Shown: positions 29,601 to 39,257 of the stretch, piece after piece
Layout: every line of letters starts with the position of its first letter
How positions within the stretch are numbered: position 1 is the stretch's first letter
Assembly (NCBI GenBank): GCA_963753545.1
Contig: CAVWCQ010000008.1
Location: 1,922,001 to 1,986,000, forward strand
DNA: 64,000 bases
Direction of reading: 5' to 3'
From: CAVWCQ01 sp963753545
GTDB lineage: Bacteria; Chloroflexota; Anaerolineae; Aggregatilineales; Aggregatilineaceae
Program-made: the position numbers and the translations under genes
The notes under the pieces: generated by a model
Database searches by the model: none
What the model was told of the DNA's origin: nothing
The model's input: only the letters and a program-made list of their open reading frames with translations

Positions 29601-30476
29601 ATGTTCGAAAATATCACTCTGGCGTTTATCGGCAGCGGCAACATGGGCGAAGCGATGATTCACGGGTTGATCAAGCAGAAATTGATCGATCCATCCCAGA
29701 TTATTGCCGCCGATACCAGTCTGGCCCGGCTGGAAGACCTGCACCAGCGCTACGGGGTCAGCTATACGACCAATAACCTCGAAGCGGCGACCAAGGCCGA
29801 TATCCTCGTGCTGTCGGTCAAACCGCAGGTGCTCGATCATGTGCTGCCCGAAGTGCGCGGCGGGGCGCGGACCTGTTCCATGGTGCTGAGCATTGTGGCG
29901 GGCGCGCCGATCCGCATGATTGCGGATGGACTGGCGAACGCTTTTGTTGTGCGCGTGATGCCCAACACGCCGGCGCGCATCGGGCAGGGGATCAGCGTGT
30001 GGACGGCGACGACGGAAGTGCCGCAGCTTCAGCGCGAACAGGCCCGGATGCTGCTGCGCGCTCTAGGCGAGGAAATCTACGTCGAGGATGAAGACTACCT
30101 CAACATGGCGACGGCTCTGAGCGGCACTGGCCCGGCGTATATCTATTTGTTCATGGAAGCCATGATCGACGCGGGCGTGCATATGGGCTTCTCGCGCCAT
30201 ATCGCGGAAAAACTGGTGATCCAGACGATGCGCGGCTCTGTCGAATACGCGGCACAGTCCGGCGAACATCCGGCTGTATTGCGTAATCAGGTGACCAGCC
30301 CCGGCGGAACGTCAGCCGAGGCGATCTACCACCTGGAAAAAGGCAGCCTGCGGACCGTGGTCGCGCGGGCGATCTGGGCGGCTTACCAGCGCAGCGTCGG
30401 CCTGGGGGGCGGGCGCAAAGTCTCGCGGGTGGCCGGGCGTAACCCTGAAGAAAACGGGAACAACGAAGAGGGGTAG
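29601..30476 (+). CDS. proC: Pyrroline-5-carboxylate reductase
   Basis: 291 residues from ATG 29601; the longer frame from 29439 adds 54 residues without similarity. It makes proline from pyrroline-5-carboxylate with NAD(P)H. The Rossmann motif is ITLAFIGSGNMGEAMI, then ILVLSVKPQVLDHVLPE, RVMPNTPARIGQGISVW and the dimer/substrate motif ATALSGTGPAYIYLFMEAMIDA, closing with LRNQVTSPGGTSAEAI. The tail after residue 270 (GGRKVSRVAGRNPEENGNN) is an extra, polar stretch. Complete. Confidence 0.95.
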   Translation: MFENITLAFIGSGNMGEAMIHGLIKQKLIDPSQIIAADTSLARLEDLHQRYGVSYTTNNLEAATKADILVLSVKPQVLDHVLPEVRGGARTCSMVLSIVAGAPIRMIADGLANAFVVRVMPNTPARIGQGISVWTATTEVPQLQREQARMLLRALGEEIYVEDEDYLNMATALSGTGPAYIYLFMEAMIDAGVHMGFSRHIAEKLVIQTMRGSVEYAAQSGEHPAVLRNQVTSPGGTSAEAIYHLEKGSLRTVVARAIWAAYQRSVGLGGGRKVSRVAGRNPEENGNNEEG

Positions 30477-30524
30477 CGGCTGGGTGTTTGGGACGTTTAC
30501 CTCACTCTCGATCCTGCGGATCGT

Positions 30525-30564
30525 GCCCCTCTCCCGTGCATGTTGCGCACACCAGGAGAGGGGC
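30525..30564. repeat. CCCCTCTCC...GGAGAGGGG inverted repeat
   Basis: GCCCCTCTCC and GGAGAGGGGC form a 10-bp stem, and an inner GTGC/GCAC stem sits within the loop. Related copies are at about 35.75, 51.76 and 54.84 kb. Confidence 0.65.
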
Positions 30565-30611
30565 GGTCTCAATCCTCTTTTGTTGAAAAAGCTTGAGAGG
30601 AGCCTCTGAGC

Positions 30612-31163
30612 ATGTCTGGTCCCATAGACGAAAAAATGAAGCAGATCAGGGATAAGGTAGCTGCGCTGCGGTATCAAGTCCAGGGTTGCACTGAGGACGA
30701 AATCGAACTACTCAGGCAAGGGCAGGGGGTTGAATTTCTTCCGGAGATGTACCGCCAAATCATGCTATTTATGGGTAGTACGGGGATGTCACAGGTATTA
30801 GATGGTGCGGCGGGCTGCCATCTCCTTGCGGGTGGAAAAAGGTTGTGGTTTGAAGGAGTCTTAAAAGAGAGAAAAATCATTTCTACCAAAGACTTTTTCC
30901 TCATGATGGAACATCATGGCTACCAATATTTCTTCTTCCGAACGAAAGACAAATTAGATGATCCACCTGTGTGGGGGCAGTGGGATGATGATTACTTTTA
31001 TAAACTAGGCGACTCCCTGTCTACGTTTATTCTCGAAGAATTGGAGCCTAGCCGAGAAAAACATAATGAACGATATGAAAGACGGATGGCTACCGTTTAC
31101 TATTACGATCCGGAACAGGATGATTTTTATGGTGCGCCCCATCCTGATCCTTATTGGTTATGA
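30612..31163 (+). CDS. SMI1/KNR4 (SUKH)-like protein
   Basis: 183 residues, more AT-rich than the flanking genes. The SUKH-like pattern is GCTEDEIELLRQGQGVEFLPEMYRQIMLFMG near the N terminus, then a hydrophobic core with HGYQYFFFRT and DPPVWGQWDDDYFYKLGDSLSTFI near the end. SUKH proteins are frequent immunity proteins against polymorphic toxins and also occur alone. No toxin gene is next to it. Its composition and isolated position suggest acquisition. Confidence 0.8.
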   Translation: MSGPIDEKMKQIRDKVAALRYQVQGCTEDEIELLRQGQGVEFLPEMYRQIMLFMGSTGMSQVLDGAAGCHLLAGGKRLWFEGVLKERKIISTKDFFLMMEHHGYQYFFFRTKDKLDDPPVWGQWDDDYFYKLGDSLSTFILEELEPSREKHNERYERRMATVYYYDPEQDDFYGAPHPDPYWL

Positions 31164-31255
31164 TGCGAAATAAGCTGATTAACGAATAAATTCTCTTCGA
31201 AAAAACCAGATGTTTTTTGTTTTTTCTGTTTATTTGTACTATATTTAACAATACT

Positions 31256-31284
31256 TGCCATGATCCTGACCTCGGATTATGCGC
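31256..31284 (+). promoter_or_regulatory. Sigma-70-type promoter candidate for the atp genes
   Basis: TTGCCA (31256-31261) and TATGCG (31279-31284) are 17 bases apart. They lie 82 bases before the atpA start in an otherwise empty 200-base gap. The -10 is a weak match. Confidence 0.35.
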
Positions 31285-31365
31285 AGATGACCACGTAACT
31301 GTTATCATTGGGCCATAGATAGACACCCGCACCGTTTTTTCCGTTCCACGAGGAGACAGAAGCAC

Positions 31366-32895
31366 ATGGTGGATTTCACCAGCGAACTTACAAAAGGGCT
31401 GTTAGAGCAAATTTCTAGCTTCCAGCGCGAACTGAAGGCCGTCGAGATTGGCTATGTAGACGAAGTGGGCGACGGTATTGCCCGTGTTACTGGCCTGGAT
31501 CATGTGCGCGCCCAGGAACTTGTTGAATTTGAAAACGGCGTGTTGGGAATTGCGTTCAACCTGGAAGAAGATAACGTCGGCGTGATCATCATGGGTGATT
31601 ACACCGACATTAAAGAGGGCGACGAAGTGCGCGGCACGGGCCGGATTATCTCGGTTCCGGTGGGCGACGCCATCATCGGGCGCGTGGTGGATGCGCTGGG
31701 CCAGCCTGTAGACGGGCGCGGCCCCATTATCTCTAACGAATTTTATCCCGTCGAGCGCCTCGCCCCTGGCGTGGTGGATCGCCGCAACGTGTACCGCCCG
31801 GTGCAGACGGGTATCCGCGCCATTGACGCGATGTTCCCCATCGGACGCGGCCAGCGTGAACTGATCATTGGCGACCGCCAGACGGGTAAAACAGCCATTG
31901 CCCTGGATACGATCATCAACCAGAAGGGCAAAGACCTCATCTGCATTTATGTCGCCATCGGGCAGAAGCGTGCCCAGGTCGCGGGAGTGGTCCGCACCCT
32001 GGAAGAACGCGGCGCAATGGATTACACCATCGTCGTCATCGCCTCCGCCTCCGACCCGGCAGCCCTGCAATATATCGCCCCTTACGCGGGCTGCGCCATT
32101 GGCGAATATTTTATGGAAAACGGCAAGGATGCTCTGATCGTTTATGACGATCTTTCCAAACACGCCTGGGCTTACCGGCAGGTTTCGCTGCTGATGCGCC
32201 GCCCGCCGGGACGTGAAGCCTACCCCGGTGACGTGTTTTATCTGCACAGCCGCCTGTTGGAACGCGCCGCGCAGCTTTCCGAAGAGAAGGGTGGCGGCAG
32301 CCTGACCGCTCTCCCGCTGATCGAAACGCTGCTGGGCGACGTGTCGGCTTACATCCCGACGAACGTGATCTCGATCACGGACGGGCAGATTTACCTGGAA
32401 AGCGAACTGTTTTATTCCGGCGTGCGCCCCGCCATCAACACCGGGTTGAGCGTGAGCCGCGTCGGTGGTGACGCGCAGCGCCCGATCATTCGCAAGGTCG
32501 CCGGACGGCTTAAGCTGGAAATGGCCCAGTACCGCAGCCTCGCCGCGTTTGCCCAGTTCGGTTCCGACCTGGACAAGGCGACGCAGCAGCAGTTGGATCG
32601 CGGGCAGCGCCTGCAGGAACTGCTCAAGCAGCCGCAGTACCAGCCCACCTCGCTGGCCGATCAGATCGCGCTGCTGCTGGCTGGGACGCGCGGCAAGCTG
32701 GATCAGGTGGCTGTCTCCGATGTGAAGAAGTGGGAGGAAGCCTTCCTGTCCTATTTCCACAGCACAGTGCCGGACTTTGAGCGGCAGATGGTCGATGGTG
32801 GATACAAGTTCACCGAGGACATCGAAAAACTGCTGTTGAAAGCCATTGACGAATTTAACGAGACCTGGGCCGCGACTGCCGACGCCCCAGCATAG
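31366..32895 (+). CDS. atpA: F1 ATP synthase subunit alpha
   Basis: 509 residues. The P loop is GDRQTGKT (about residue 171), with IYVAIGQKRAQVAGVVRTLEE and the alpha signature PAINTGLSVSRVGGDAQ. The N-terminal beta barrel has GDGIARVTGLDHVRAQELVEF. GAGGAG stands 13 bases upstream of ATG 31366. It is normally preceded by Fo and delta genes (atpBEFH); here the gene upstream is a SUKH protein, so F1 and Fo genes are split. First gene of the atpAGDC group. Confidence 0.97.
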   Translation: MVDFTSELTKGLLEQISSFQRELKAVEIGYVDEVGDGIARVTGLDHVRAQELVEFENGVLGIAFNLEEDNVGVIIMGDYTDIKEGDEVRGTGRIISVPVGDAIIGRVVDALGQPVDGRGPIISNEFYPVERLAPGVVDRRNVYRPVQTGIRAIDAMFPIGRGQRELIIGDRQTGKTAIALDTIINQKGKDLICIYVAIGQKRAQVAGVVRTLEERGAMDYTIVVIASASDPAALQYIAPYAGCAIGEYFMENGKDALIVYDDLSKHAWAYRQVSLLMRRPPGREAYPGDVFYLHSRLLERAAQLSEEKGGGSLTALPLIETLLGDVSAYIPTNVISITDGQIYLESELFYSGVRPAINTGLSVSRVGGDAQRPIIRKVAGRLKLEMAQYRSLAAFAQFGSDLDKATQQQLDRGQRLQELLKQPQYQPTSLADQIALLLAGTRGKLDQVAVSDVKKWEEAFLSYFHSTVPDFERQMVDGGYKFTEDIEKLLLKAIDEFNETWAATADAPA

Positions 32896-32907
32896 CGAGG
32901 CCCTGCC

Positions 32908-33864
32908 ATGCCAACAACTCGTGAGATCAAGCGCCGCATCACCTCGGTTAAAAATATCAATCAGGTGACGCGCGCCCTGGAGGCAGTCTCTGCTTCCAGC
33001 GTGCGGAAGGCGCAAAACGCGGTTTTGTCCAGCCGCCCCTATGCCCAGTATGCCTATAATGTGCTGGTCAATGTGGCGGCCCACAGCCAGGGAACACCCC
33101 TGCATCCCCTGCTGGAAGTGCGCGATCCCGTACAGCGGATTGGTATTCTGCTGATCACCGGGGATCGCGGGCTGGCCGGGGCTTACAACACGAATATCAT
33201 TCGCCGCGCCACGCGGTTTGCCGAAAGTTATGAGCGCCCGGTGCACTGGATCACGGTTGGACGCAAAGGGCGCGATCTGATCCGCCGCTGGATCGCCCAG
33301 GTGCAGCACGACGAAAACGCCTCTCCGGTCCTCAAGCAGCAGCAGATCGTGGCGGAGTTCAGCCACCTGCCCGCCGACCCGGACCTGGATGACGTGGCGC
33401 AGATTGCCCACGTGCTGTTTGACGAATTTATGCGCGTTCCGGTCGATGAAATCTTCATCGCCTACACCAAGTTCATCAACACCATGACCCAGCAGCCGCG
33501 CGTGCTGCCGCTGCTGCCGCTGCGCCCCTACGAGGCGCGCAACCGGGTGATCAGCGATCTGGTCGAACACAGCCCGGAAGTCGACGGGCGTCACCAGGTC
33601 TACACCTTTGAACCGAGCGCCGAAGCGATCCTGGACGAAGTGATTCCGCGCTTCACGGAACTGCAAATCTTGCAGGCGATCCGCGAAAGCCTGTCCAGCG
33701 AACACAGCGCCCGCATGGTGGCGATGCGTAATGCGTCGGAGAGCGCCGAAGAACTGTCCGGCGCGCTGCAACTTGACTATAACAAGGCTCGCCAGTTGGC
33801 GATTACGAGCGAAATTCTGGACATCATCGGCGGCGTGGAAGCCCTTAAGGGAGACGGGGAATAG
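32908..33864 (+). CDS. atpG: F1 ATP synthase subunit gamma
   Basis: 318 residues, about 30 more than usual. The N-terminal helix REIKRRITSVKNINQVTRALEAVSASSVRKA and the C-terminal ARMVAMRNASESAEEL...LQLDYNKARQLAITSEILDIIGG form the rotor shaft. The extra length lies in the middle (NASPVLKQQQIV and PLLPLRPYEARNRVISDL), so it is an insertion in the globular part. It starts 12 bases after atpA. Confidence 0.95.
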   Translation: MPTTREIKRRITSVKNINQVTRALEAVSASSVRKAQNAVLSSRPYAQYAYNVLVNVAAHSQGTPLHPLLEVRDPVQRIGILLITGDRGLAGAYNTNIIRRATRFAESYERPVHWITVGRKGRDLIRRWIAQVQHDENASPVLKQQQIVAEFSHLPADPDLDDVAQIAHVLFDEFMRVPVDEIFIAYTKFINTMTQQPRVLPLLPLRPYEARNRVISDLVEHSPEVDGRHQVYTFEPSAEAILDEVIPRFTELQILQAIRESLSSEHSARMVAMRNASESAEELSGALQLDYNKARQLAITSEILDIIGGVEALKGDGE

Positions 33865-33866
33865 GA

Positions 33867-35294
33867 ATGGTTACGAAAGTACGCGAAGAAACTCAGGGTC
33901 ATGTTTCACAGATTCTGGGCGGTGTGGTGGACGTTGCTTTTCCAGAGAACTCCAACCTGCCCGATATTTATGATGCGATCCGCGTCCCGCGCGAAGGCCA
34001 AATCGACCTGATTCTCGAAGTCCAGCAGCATCTGGGCGGCAGTCAGGTGCGCTGCGTGGCGATGCAGGCTACCGATGGTTTGCAGCGCGGTGTCCCCGCC
34101 TTTGCGACAGGCGCGGCGATCCAGGTTCCGGTGGGTGAAGCGGTTCTGGGCCGCATCTTTAACGTGCTGGGGATGCCGATTGATGGCAAAGGCCCCGTTG
34201 AAGCGCAGAGCTATTACCCGATCCACCGCAGCGCCCCCTCCTTCGAGGAGCAGGCGACAACGGTTGAGATGTTCGAAACGGGCATCAAGGTCATCGACCT
34301 GATCGCGCCCTTCCGCAAGGGCGGCAAGGCGGGTATCTTCGGCGGCGCGGGGACGGGCAAGACGATCATCATCATGGAACTGATCCGCTCCATCGCCAAG
34401 GAACACGCGGGCTTCTCCGTGTTCGCCGGGGTAGGGGAGCGCACCCGCGAAGGCACGCAGCTCTACGGCGAAATGCAGGAAAGCGGCGTGATCGGGCAGA
34501 CGGCGATGGTCTTTGGCCAGATGAACGAACCCTCCGGCGTGCGCCTGCGCGTGGCATTGAGCGGGCTGGCGATGGCGGAATTCTTCCGCGACCAGGGCCG
34601 CGACGTGCTGCTGTTCATTGATAACATTTTCCGCTTCTCGCTGAGCGGTTCCGAAGTGTCGGCGCTGTTGGGCCGAATGCCCTCCGCCGTCGGCTACCAG
34701 CCCACGCTCGCCCAGGAGATGGGTGATCTGCAAGAGCGCATCACCAGCACCAAGAACGGCTCGATCACATCACTGCAAGCGGTGTACGTGCCCGCCGACG
34801 ACTATTCCGACCCGGCCCCCGTTGCCGTGTTTGCCCACCTGGATGGGACGGTTGCTCTGGATCGCGCCATCCTGGAACAGGGTATTTACCCGGCAGTCGA
34901 TCCGCTGTCCAGCACGAGCCGCGTGCTCGATCCGCTGCTGGTCGGCGAGGAACACTACCGCACGGCCCGCGAGGTTCAGCAGGTGCTCCAGCGTTACAAG
35001 GACCTGCAGGATATCATCGCCATTCTGGGCATTGACGAACTGTCGGAAGACGACAAGCAGACCGTTGGCCGCGCGCGGCGTATCCAGTTCTTCCTCAGCC
35101 AGCCGTTCTTTGTGGCGGAGCAGTTCACCGGGCGTGAAGGCCGTTATGTGCCGGTCAAAGAGACCGTGCGCGGCTTTCGCATGATCCTGGACGGCGAACT
35201 GGATCATATCTCAGAGCAGATGTTTTATATGGCGGGTGGCATTGACGAAGTGTTGCAGCGCTTCCAGGAATCGGCCCCGGCCCAGGAGAGCTAA
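33867..35294 (+). CDS. atpD: F1 ATP synthase subunit beta
   Basis: 475 residues. Catalytic P loop GGAGTGKTIIIMELI (a Thr where most have Val), catalytic Glu region GVGERTREGTQLYGEM, the Walker B LLFIDNIFRFSLSGSEVSALLGR and the DELSEDD lever. The start ATG is two bases after the atpG stop, which implies translational coupling. Confidence 0.97.
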   Translation: MVTKVREETQGHVSQILGGVVDVAFPENSNLPDIYDAIRVPREGQIDLILEVQQHLGGSQVRCVAMQATDGLQRGVPAFATGAAIQVPVGEAVLGRIFNVLGMPIDGKGPVEAQSYYPIHRSAPSFEEQATTVEMFETGIKVIDLIAPFRKGGKAGIFGGAGTGKTIIIMELIRSIAKEHAGFSVFAGVGERTREGTQLYGEMQESGVIGQTAMVFGQMNEPSGVRLRVALSGLAMAEFFRDQGRDVLLFIDNIFRFSLSGSEVSALLGRMPSAVGYQPTLAQEMGDLQERITSTKNGSITSLQAVYVPADDYSDPAPVAVFAHLDGTVALDRAILEQGIYPAVDPLSSTSRVLDPLLVGEEHYRTAREVQQVLQRYKDLQDIIAILGIDELSEDDKQTVGRARRIQFFLSQPFFVAEQFTGREGRYVPVKETVRGFRMILDGELDHISEQMFYMAGGIDEVLQRFQESAPAQES

Positions 35295-35296
35295 CC

Positions 35297-35749
35297 ATGC
35301 CAATCACGGTGGATATCGTCTCACGGGTGCGCGAACTGTACCACACGGACGCGGCGACGATGGTGATCATCCCCGGCAGCGAGGGGGTGATGGGCGTGCT
35401 GCCCAATCACTCCGCGCTGCTGACGACGATGAAATATGGCGAACTGCGCATCCACGAAGGCGACCAGGTGACCAGTTTCGCCGTCTATGGCGGCGTGGTC
35501 GATGTGCGGCCCGACCGGGTGATCGTGCTGGCCGATGATGCCGAGTCCGCGACGGAAATCGATCCCGAAAAGGTCGAAACCGCCCGCGCCCGCGCTCGTG
35601 AGGTGATGGCCCAGAGTCCATCACCGGAACAGCGCGAAGAACTGCGGCGGGAAATGCGCCGGGTGGAGATCGCCGCAAAGGTGGCGCGCCGCCTGGATGG
35701 TCCGCAGCGCCGTATCCGCTCAGTTGGAGACGATCATAACGGGCACTAG
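35297..35749 (+). CDS. atpC: F1 ATP synthase subunit epsilon
   Basis: 150 residues. N-terminal beta sandwich with TMVIIPGSEGVMGVLPNHSALLTTMKYGELRIHEGDQ, then two helices with DPEKVETARARAREVM at the C terminus. It inhibits ATP hydrolysis and links rotor to the central stalk. The start is two bases after the atpD stop. A hairpin terminator follows at 35814. Confidence 0.95.
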   Translation: MPITVDIVSRVRELYHTDAATMVIIPGSEGVMGVLPNHSALLTTMKYGELRIHEGDQVTSFAVYGGVVDVRPDRVIVLADDAESATEIDPEKVETARARAREVMAQSPSPEQREELRREMRRVEIAAKVARRLDGPQRRIRSVGDDHNGH

Positions 35750-35795
35750 CCCTCACCCCGGCCCTCTCCACACAAAATAGTGAGGCGAGGGGAGA
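35750..35795. repeat. CCCTCACCCC / GGAGAGGGG-type repeat copy
   Basis: CCCTCACCCCGGCCCTCTCC follows the atpC stop directly and GAGGCGAGGGGAGAA lies 11 bases on. It is a shorter, diverged copy of the element at 51.76 and 54.84 kb. Confidence 0.5.
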
Positions 35796-35813
35796 ATACA
35801 GTTTGAAATATTG

Positions 35814-35850
35814 AGCCCCTTCGCAGGTCGAAACCGGAAGGGGCTTTTGT
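35814..35850 (+). terminator. Terminator of atpAGDC
   Basis: AGCCCCTT and AAGGGGCT make a perfect 8-bp stem with a 16-base loop, followed by TTTTGTTT. Confidence 0.8.
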
Positions 35851-35869
35851 TTAAGGAGGATCATGAGGT

Positions 35870-36848
35870 ATGAACAGGGACAATACCCGCGTCGTCACGC
35901 TTTATATTCTTTTCCTGTTGTTCTTTTTGCCGCAAGTTGCGTCAGGGCAAACAAAAGAACCTATCGCCAGCGCGATTGCCTGGAAACCGGATGGCAGCGT
36001 GTTCGCCGTTGGCTATGACGATGGGACTCTCGAAATTCGGAATAGGTCGGATGGAAGCTTGGTCAGAGAGTTAACATCCCCTATAGACTCCGTATATCTC
36101 TTGGTCTGGCATCCTACAGCGAATCAATTGATTAGCGATGGTGCTGGACAATTGCTTTTGTGGAATTTGGATACTGGAACGTTCTTTGACTTGGCAAGTA
36201 TTTCTGATGCCAACTACTTGTTGATTCGTAGTGCCAATTGGAATGGAAATACCAGCCAAATTATTGCAGCAGAAGATTTATATTTTTTTACCTGGGATGT
36301 TCTAACGTCTCCCCCGCAGTTTCTATCCAGAAAACATAGTGATATGCTGATTTTCGGTATGGTTTGGAACCCGGCTCGTGATGTTGTCGCTGTAAGGGAA
36401 TTGGGTGATATTATTCTGCGTGATTCCTTTGAGTTGAGAGAACGGAAAGATTGGGCAGGAATCGGAGGTGACGGCGCGCTCGCATGGAGTCCTGACGGGC
36501 AGTGGTTGGCAGCAGGGGACTGGATGAGCGGCGTTTATGCCTGGAAAGTTTCTACCGGACAATTTGAGCAGAAGCGAACGATCCATGCCCCTTTGTTCGC
36601 TAACGCCCGATCCTCCAACCAGCAACATCATTGCCCTGCAATTTACGCCCGATGGAACGCAACTGCTGAGTATCAATGGCAACCGATCATTCATCCGTTT
36701 TGACTTCGCGACAGGCGCTATTTTGCAAACCATGTCGTTTGCGGGCGCACCGATTACTGATGCTGCCTTTAGTCCAGATGGCACTCGACTGGTTTACAGC
36801 AGCGAAACCAGCCCACTAGAGTTTGTTATGCTGGACGACACTCGTTAA
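35870..36848 (+). CDS. Secreted WD40-like repeat protein, frameshifted
   Basis: The N terminus (LYILFLLFFLPQVASGQ) is a signal peptide. WD40-type blades recur: AIAWKPDGSVFAVGYDDGTLEI, LVWHPTANQLISDGAGQLLLW, LAWSPDGQWLAAGDWMSGVYAW and, in another frame, IALQFTPDGTQLLSINGNRS and DAAFSPDGTRLVYSSETS. One indel near 36590-36615 switches frames; the last two blades then run to TAA at 36846-36848. The complete product would be about 325 residues and five to six blades. The region is more AT-rich than the ATPase genes. Confidence 0.75.
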
Positions 36849-36923
36849 CGGGGCTTTGTTTTTTCCGCGGGATTGTTACAATCGGGCGCTCATCTGCTGC
36901 TGCACATGGAGCATACCTGAAAT

Positions 36924-37898
36924 ATGTCTGATGAGCTGTTTTTCCCCACCCTGCGTGACGTGCTTGACGCGAAGCGCCGCATCCGGCCCTATCTGCAACC
37001 AACTCCCTTTCACAGCTACCCGGCCCTCAACGCCCTGATTGGCACGGAAGTCTATATCAAACACGAGAACTGCCAGCCGATTGGCGCGTTTAAAGTGCGC
37101 GGCGGAATCAACCTCGTCGCGCAGATGCCGCCAGAGGAACGGGCGCGCGGCCTGATCACGGCTTCGACGGGCAATCACGGGCAGTCCATCTCCTATGCAG
37201 GGCGGCTGTTTGGCGCTCCCGTTCGCATTGTCGTTCCGGAGGGATCGAATCCCGGCAAAATCGCGGCTATCGAAGGGCTGGGCGCGGAAGTGATCGTCTA
37301 CGGTCCGCGCTTTGATGATGCCCGCCAGCATGCCGAGACGCTGGCCCAGGAACACGGCTACCGGCTGGTGCATGTCGCCAACGAAGCGCCCATTATCGCC
37401 GGGGTGGGCACGGAAACCCTGGAAATGCTGGAAAGTGTCCCCGATCTGGATGTGATCCTGGTCCCAGTGGGCGGCGGCAGCGGATCGGCGGGCGCGTGTA
37501 TCACCGCCAAAACAATCAATCCGGCGATCTGCGTGATCGGTGTGCAGGCGGCGGCTTCCCCGGCGGCGTACCAATCGTGGCGCGAGAAAAAACTCGTGAG
37601 CATGCCCAATGAAACGAGCGCGGAAGGGTTGGCAACAGGAATGGGCTTCACGCTCACCCAGCAGATTCTATGGAAATATCTGGATGATTTTGTGCTGGTG
37701 AGCGAAGAAGCCATCTTGCGCGCCATTCGCTGGATGGTGGAGCGGGCACACACCTTAGCCGAGGGAGCCGGAGCCGCACCGTTAGCCGCTGCCTATGCCA
37801 TGCGCGATCAACTTGCAGGGAAAAAAGTGGGCCTTGTCTGTTCGGGCGGGAACATCAAGCCGGAGCAGTTGCGGCAGGCATTGGATCTGACGGACTAA
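36924..37898 (+). CDS. Threonine/serine dehydratase, catabolic-type
   Basis: 324 residues, fold type II PLP enzyme. The Schiff-base lysine is in GAFKVRGG, with ASTGNHGQSISYAGRLFG (phosphate and substrate site), PEGSNPGKIAAIEGLGAEV and the PLP phosphate loop VPVGGGSGSAGA. It deaminates threonine to 2-oxobutyrate or serine to pyruvate. There is no C-terminal ACT domain, so it is the short, non-isoleucine-regulated form. Homologous serine racemases and hydroxyaspartate dehydratases cannot be excluded. Confidence 0.88.
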   Translation: MSDELFFPTLRDVLDAKRRIRPYLQPTPFHSYPALNALIGTEVYIKHENCQPIGAFKVRGGINLVAQMPPEERARGLITASTGNHGQSISYAGRLFGAPVRIVVPEGSNPGKIAAIEGLGAEVIVYGPRFDDARQHAETLAQEHGYRLVHVANEAPIIAGVGTETLEMLESVPDLDVILVPVGGGSGSAGACITAKTINPAICVIGVQAAASPAAYQSWREKKLVSMPNETSAEGLATGMGFTLTQQILWKYLDDFVLVSEEAILRAIRWMVERAHTLAEGAGAAPLAAAYAMRDQLAGKKVGLVCSGGNIKPEQLRQALDLTD

Positions 37899-37940
37899 GG
37901 GAGAACAGCCCTTTCTACGAAATTTGGAGGGGCTGTCTAT

Positions 37941-38570
37941 TCACTTCTCCACCGCTTTCAGCAGGATCTTAGCCGCCTTGCGCACCACCGGGCGAGCATG
38001 CGAAATGTACTCCTGCGCAATCGGGTACAGGTCGGCATCCAGTTCGTGGGCGGATTGAGACACGCAGGCTAGCCCGTACAGTGCGTGCCCGGCCTCTTTG
38101 CCCTCCCACAGAGTCAGGACTTCTTTCAGCAGCGGGAATACGTCGTGGGCCTCGTCGTGACCTGTCCGCGCATAACCGCCCAGCGCATCCGTCAGATAGT
38201 CGCGCACGATCACGCTTTTATCGCCGCGCAGCATGTCCGCAATCTGAGGTAGCAGTGGTTTGATCACGTCGGGTCGCAGGGGGGCGATCAGGGCCAGGGT
38301 GTGCGAGGCTTCCCAGCGGACGCGAGTCGTTTTGTGGGCCAGCAGCGGCGCGATTTGCTCTGCATATGGCGCGACGAGATCGGGCCGCGCTGTTGCAACC
38401 TGCGTCATCACTTCGGCACAATCGCCCGCAAGCGCCGCGTCTTTGCTGCCAAGCGAAGCCGCGATCTCCGCCAGAAAATCGGGCGCTTGCAGACAGATGA
38501 CCGCAACCTCTTTGTTCGAGGCTTCGGTACGATCCCCGCTTTGCGATGAAAGCTGCGAGAGGATACTCAT
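37941..38570 (-). CDS. HEAT-repeat protein
   Basis: 209 residues from ATG 38570 (GGAGAG upstream). It is made of about five HEAT-type helical pairs: VMTQVATARPDLVAPYAEQIAPLL, VRWEASHTLALIAPLRPDVIKPLLPQIA, VRDYLTDALGGYARTG and VVRKAAKILLKAVEK. No catalytic domain. It is the last gene of a minus-strand series (AAA ATPase, DUF4276 protein, then this) with a 38-base gap before it. A scaffold or protein-binding role is likely. Confidence 0.8.
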   Translation of the reverse strand: MSILSQLSSQSGDRTEASNKEVAVICLQAPDFLAEIAASLGSKDAALAGDCAEVMTQVATARPDLVAPYAEQIAPLLAHKTTRVRWEASHTLALIAPLRPDVIKPLLPQIADMLRGDKSVIVRDYLTDALGGYARTGHDEAHDVFPLLKEVLTLWEGKEAGHALYGLACVSQSAHELDADLYPIAQEYISHARPVVRKAAKILLKAVEK

Positions 38571-38608
38571 TTGGCTCTCCTGCTGTTCTAGTTTTTCAGA
38601 AGGCGATC

Positions 38609-39257
38609 TCACACCTTGAGCTGAGATAGAAATTCAACAAATGGGTTGAAACATTGCGGGCAGGCGTCGGCAATCTCTCGATAATCTGCAAGACCAAGAA
38701 TCAGTGGCGCGTCCACCGTGTCAACATAGCGTCCGTTATATTTCTCGAATAGTGCCTCGATAATTCGTTTGGGTGGCTGATCATGATTTTGATCTTCGAC
38801 AGGAATGATCCATGTTGGTGTGAGTGATTGAACGCCTAAGCGCATTTCAAGAGCTTCCGGGGCAGCTAAGAGCAGGGCTTCCAGGTCATGTTTGAAACAG
38901 AATACTTTGAATCGTTCTCGTGGTCGAAAATCATCTCCTATTTTATCGCGCAGTGCCCTGTCGAAGTTTTGGCAGATACCATCCCTCATCTCCTCAAAGG
39001 TCACGTGAGGAAAAGCTTTGTCGCGTGGATAGAGGTCAGGAAGTGCTACGACAACGGTCTGATTGTCATTGGCGACAATGGCTGCGGCACGGCGCGGCAC
39101 TTCCAGCAGGATCGATTTTTTCACGGTCCCCGCCCGGAGCTTCAAAAAACTCAATGGACATACCTTCCTGCCGCTTCTGTTCGATTAACCGTTGCAGTAG
39201 AGCAGTCATTGCGTCTTTATCGGAGCGCCCCTCCACATAGATGATCACGCGCTTCAC
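38609..39257 (-). CDS. DUF4276 (TOPRIM-like) protein, frameshifted
   Basis: The gene opens MKRVIIYVEGRSDKDAMTALL; the acidic VEGRSDK motif is the TOPRIM first Glu. A six-A run at 39116-39121 (minus strand) one base too long shifts the frame; the rest continues as SILLEVPRRAAAIVANDNQT, then ALPDLYPRDKAF and KHDLEALLLAAPEAL, which give the further acidic residues. The whole would be about 215 residues. TOPRIM proteins cut or nick nucleic acid. The start overlaps the AAA ATPase stop by 4 bases. It is AT-richer than the housekeeping genes. Confidence 0.78.

Noticed and set aside
31402..33771. 789-codon open frame on the minus strand
   Set aside because: It is antisense to atpA and atpG, which are fully conserved. 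Its translation is Arg/His/Gln-rich and has no family pattern.
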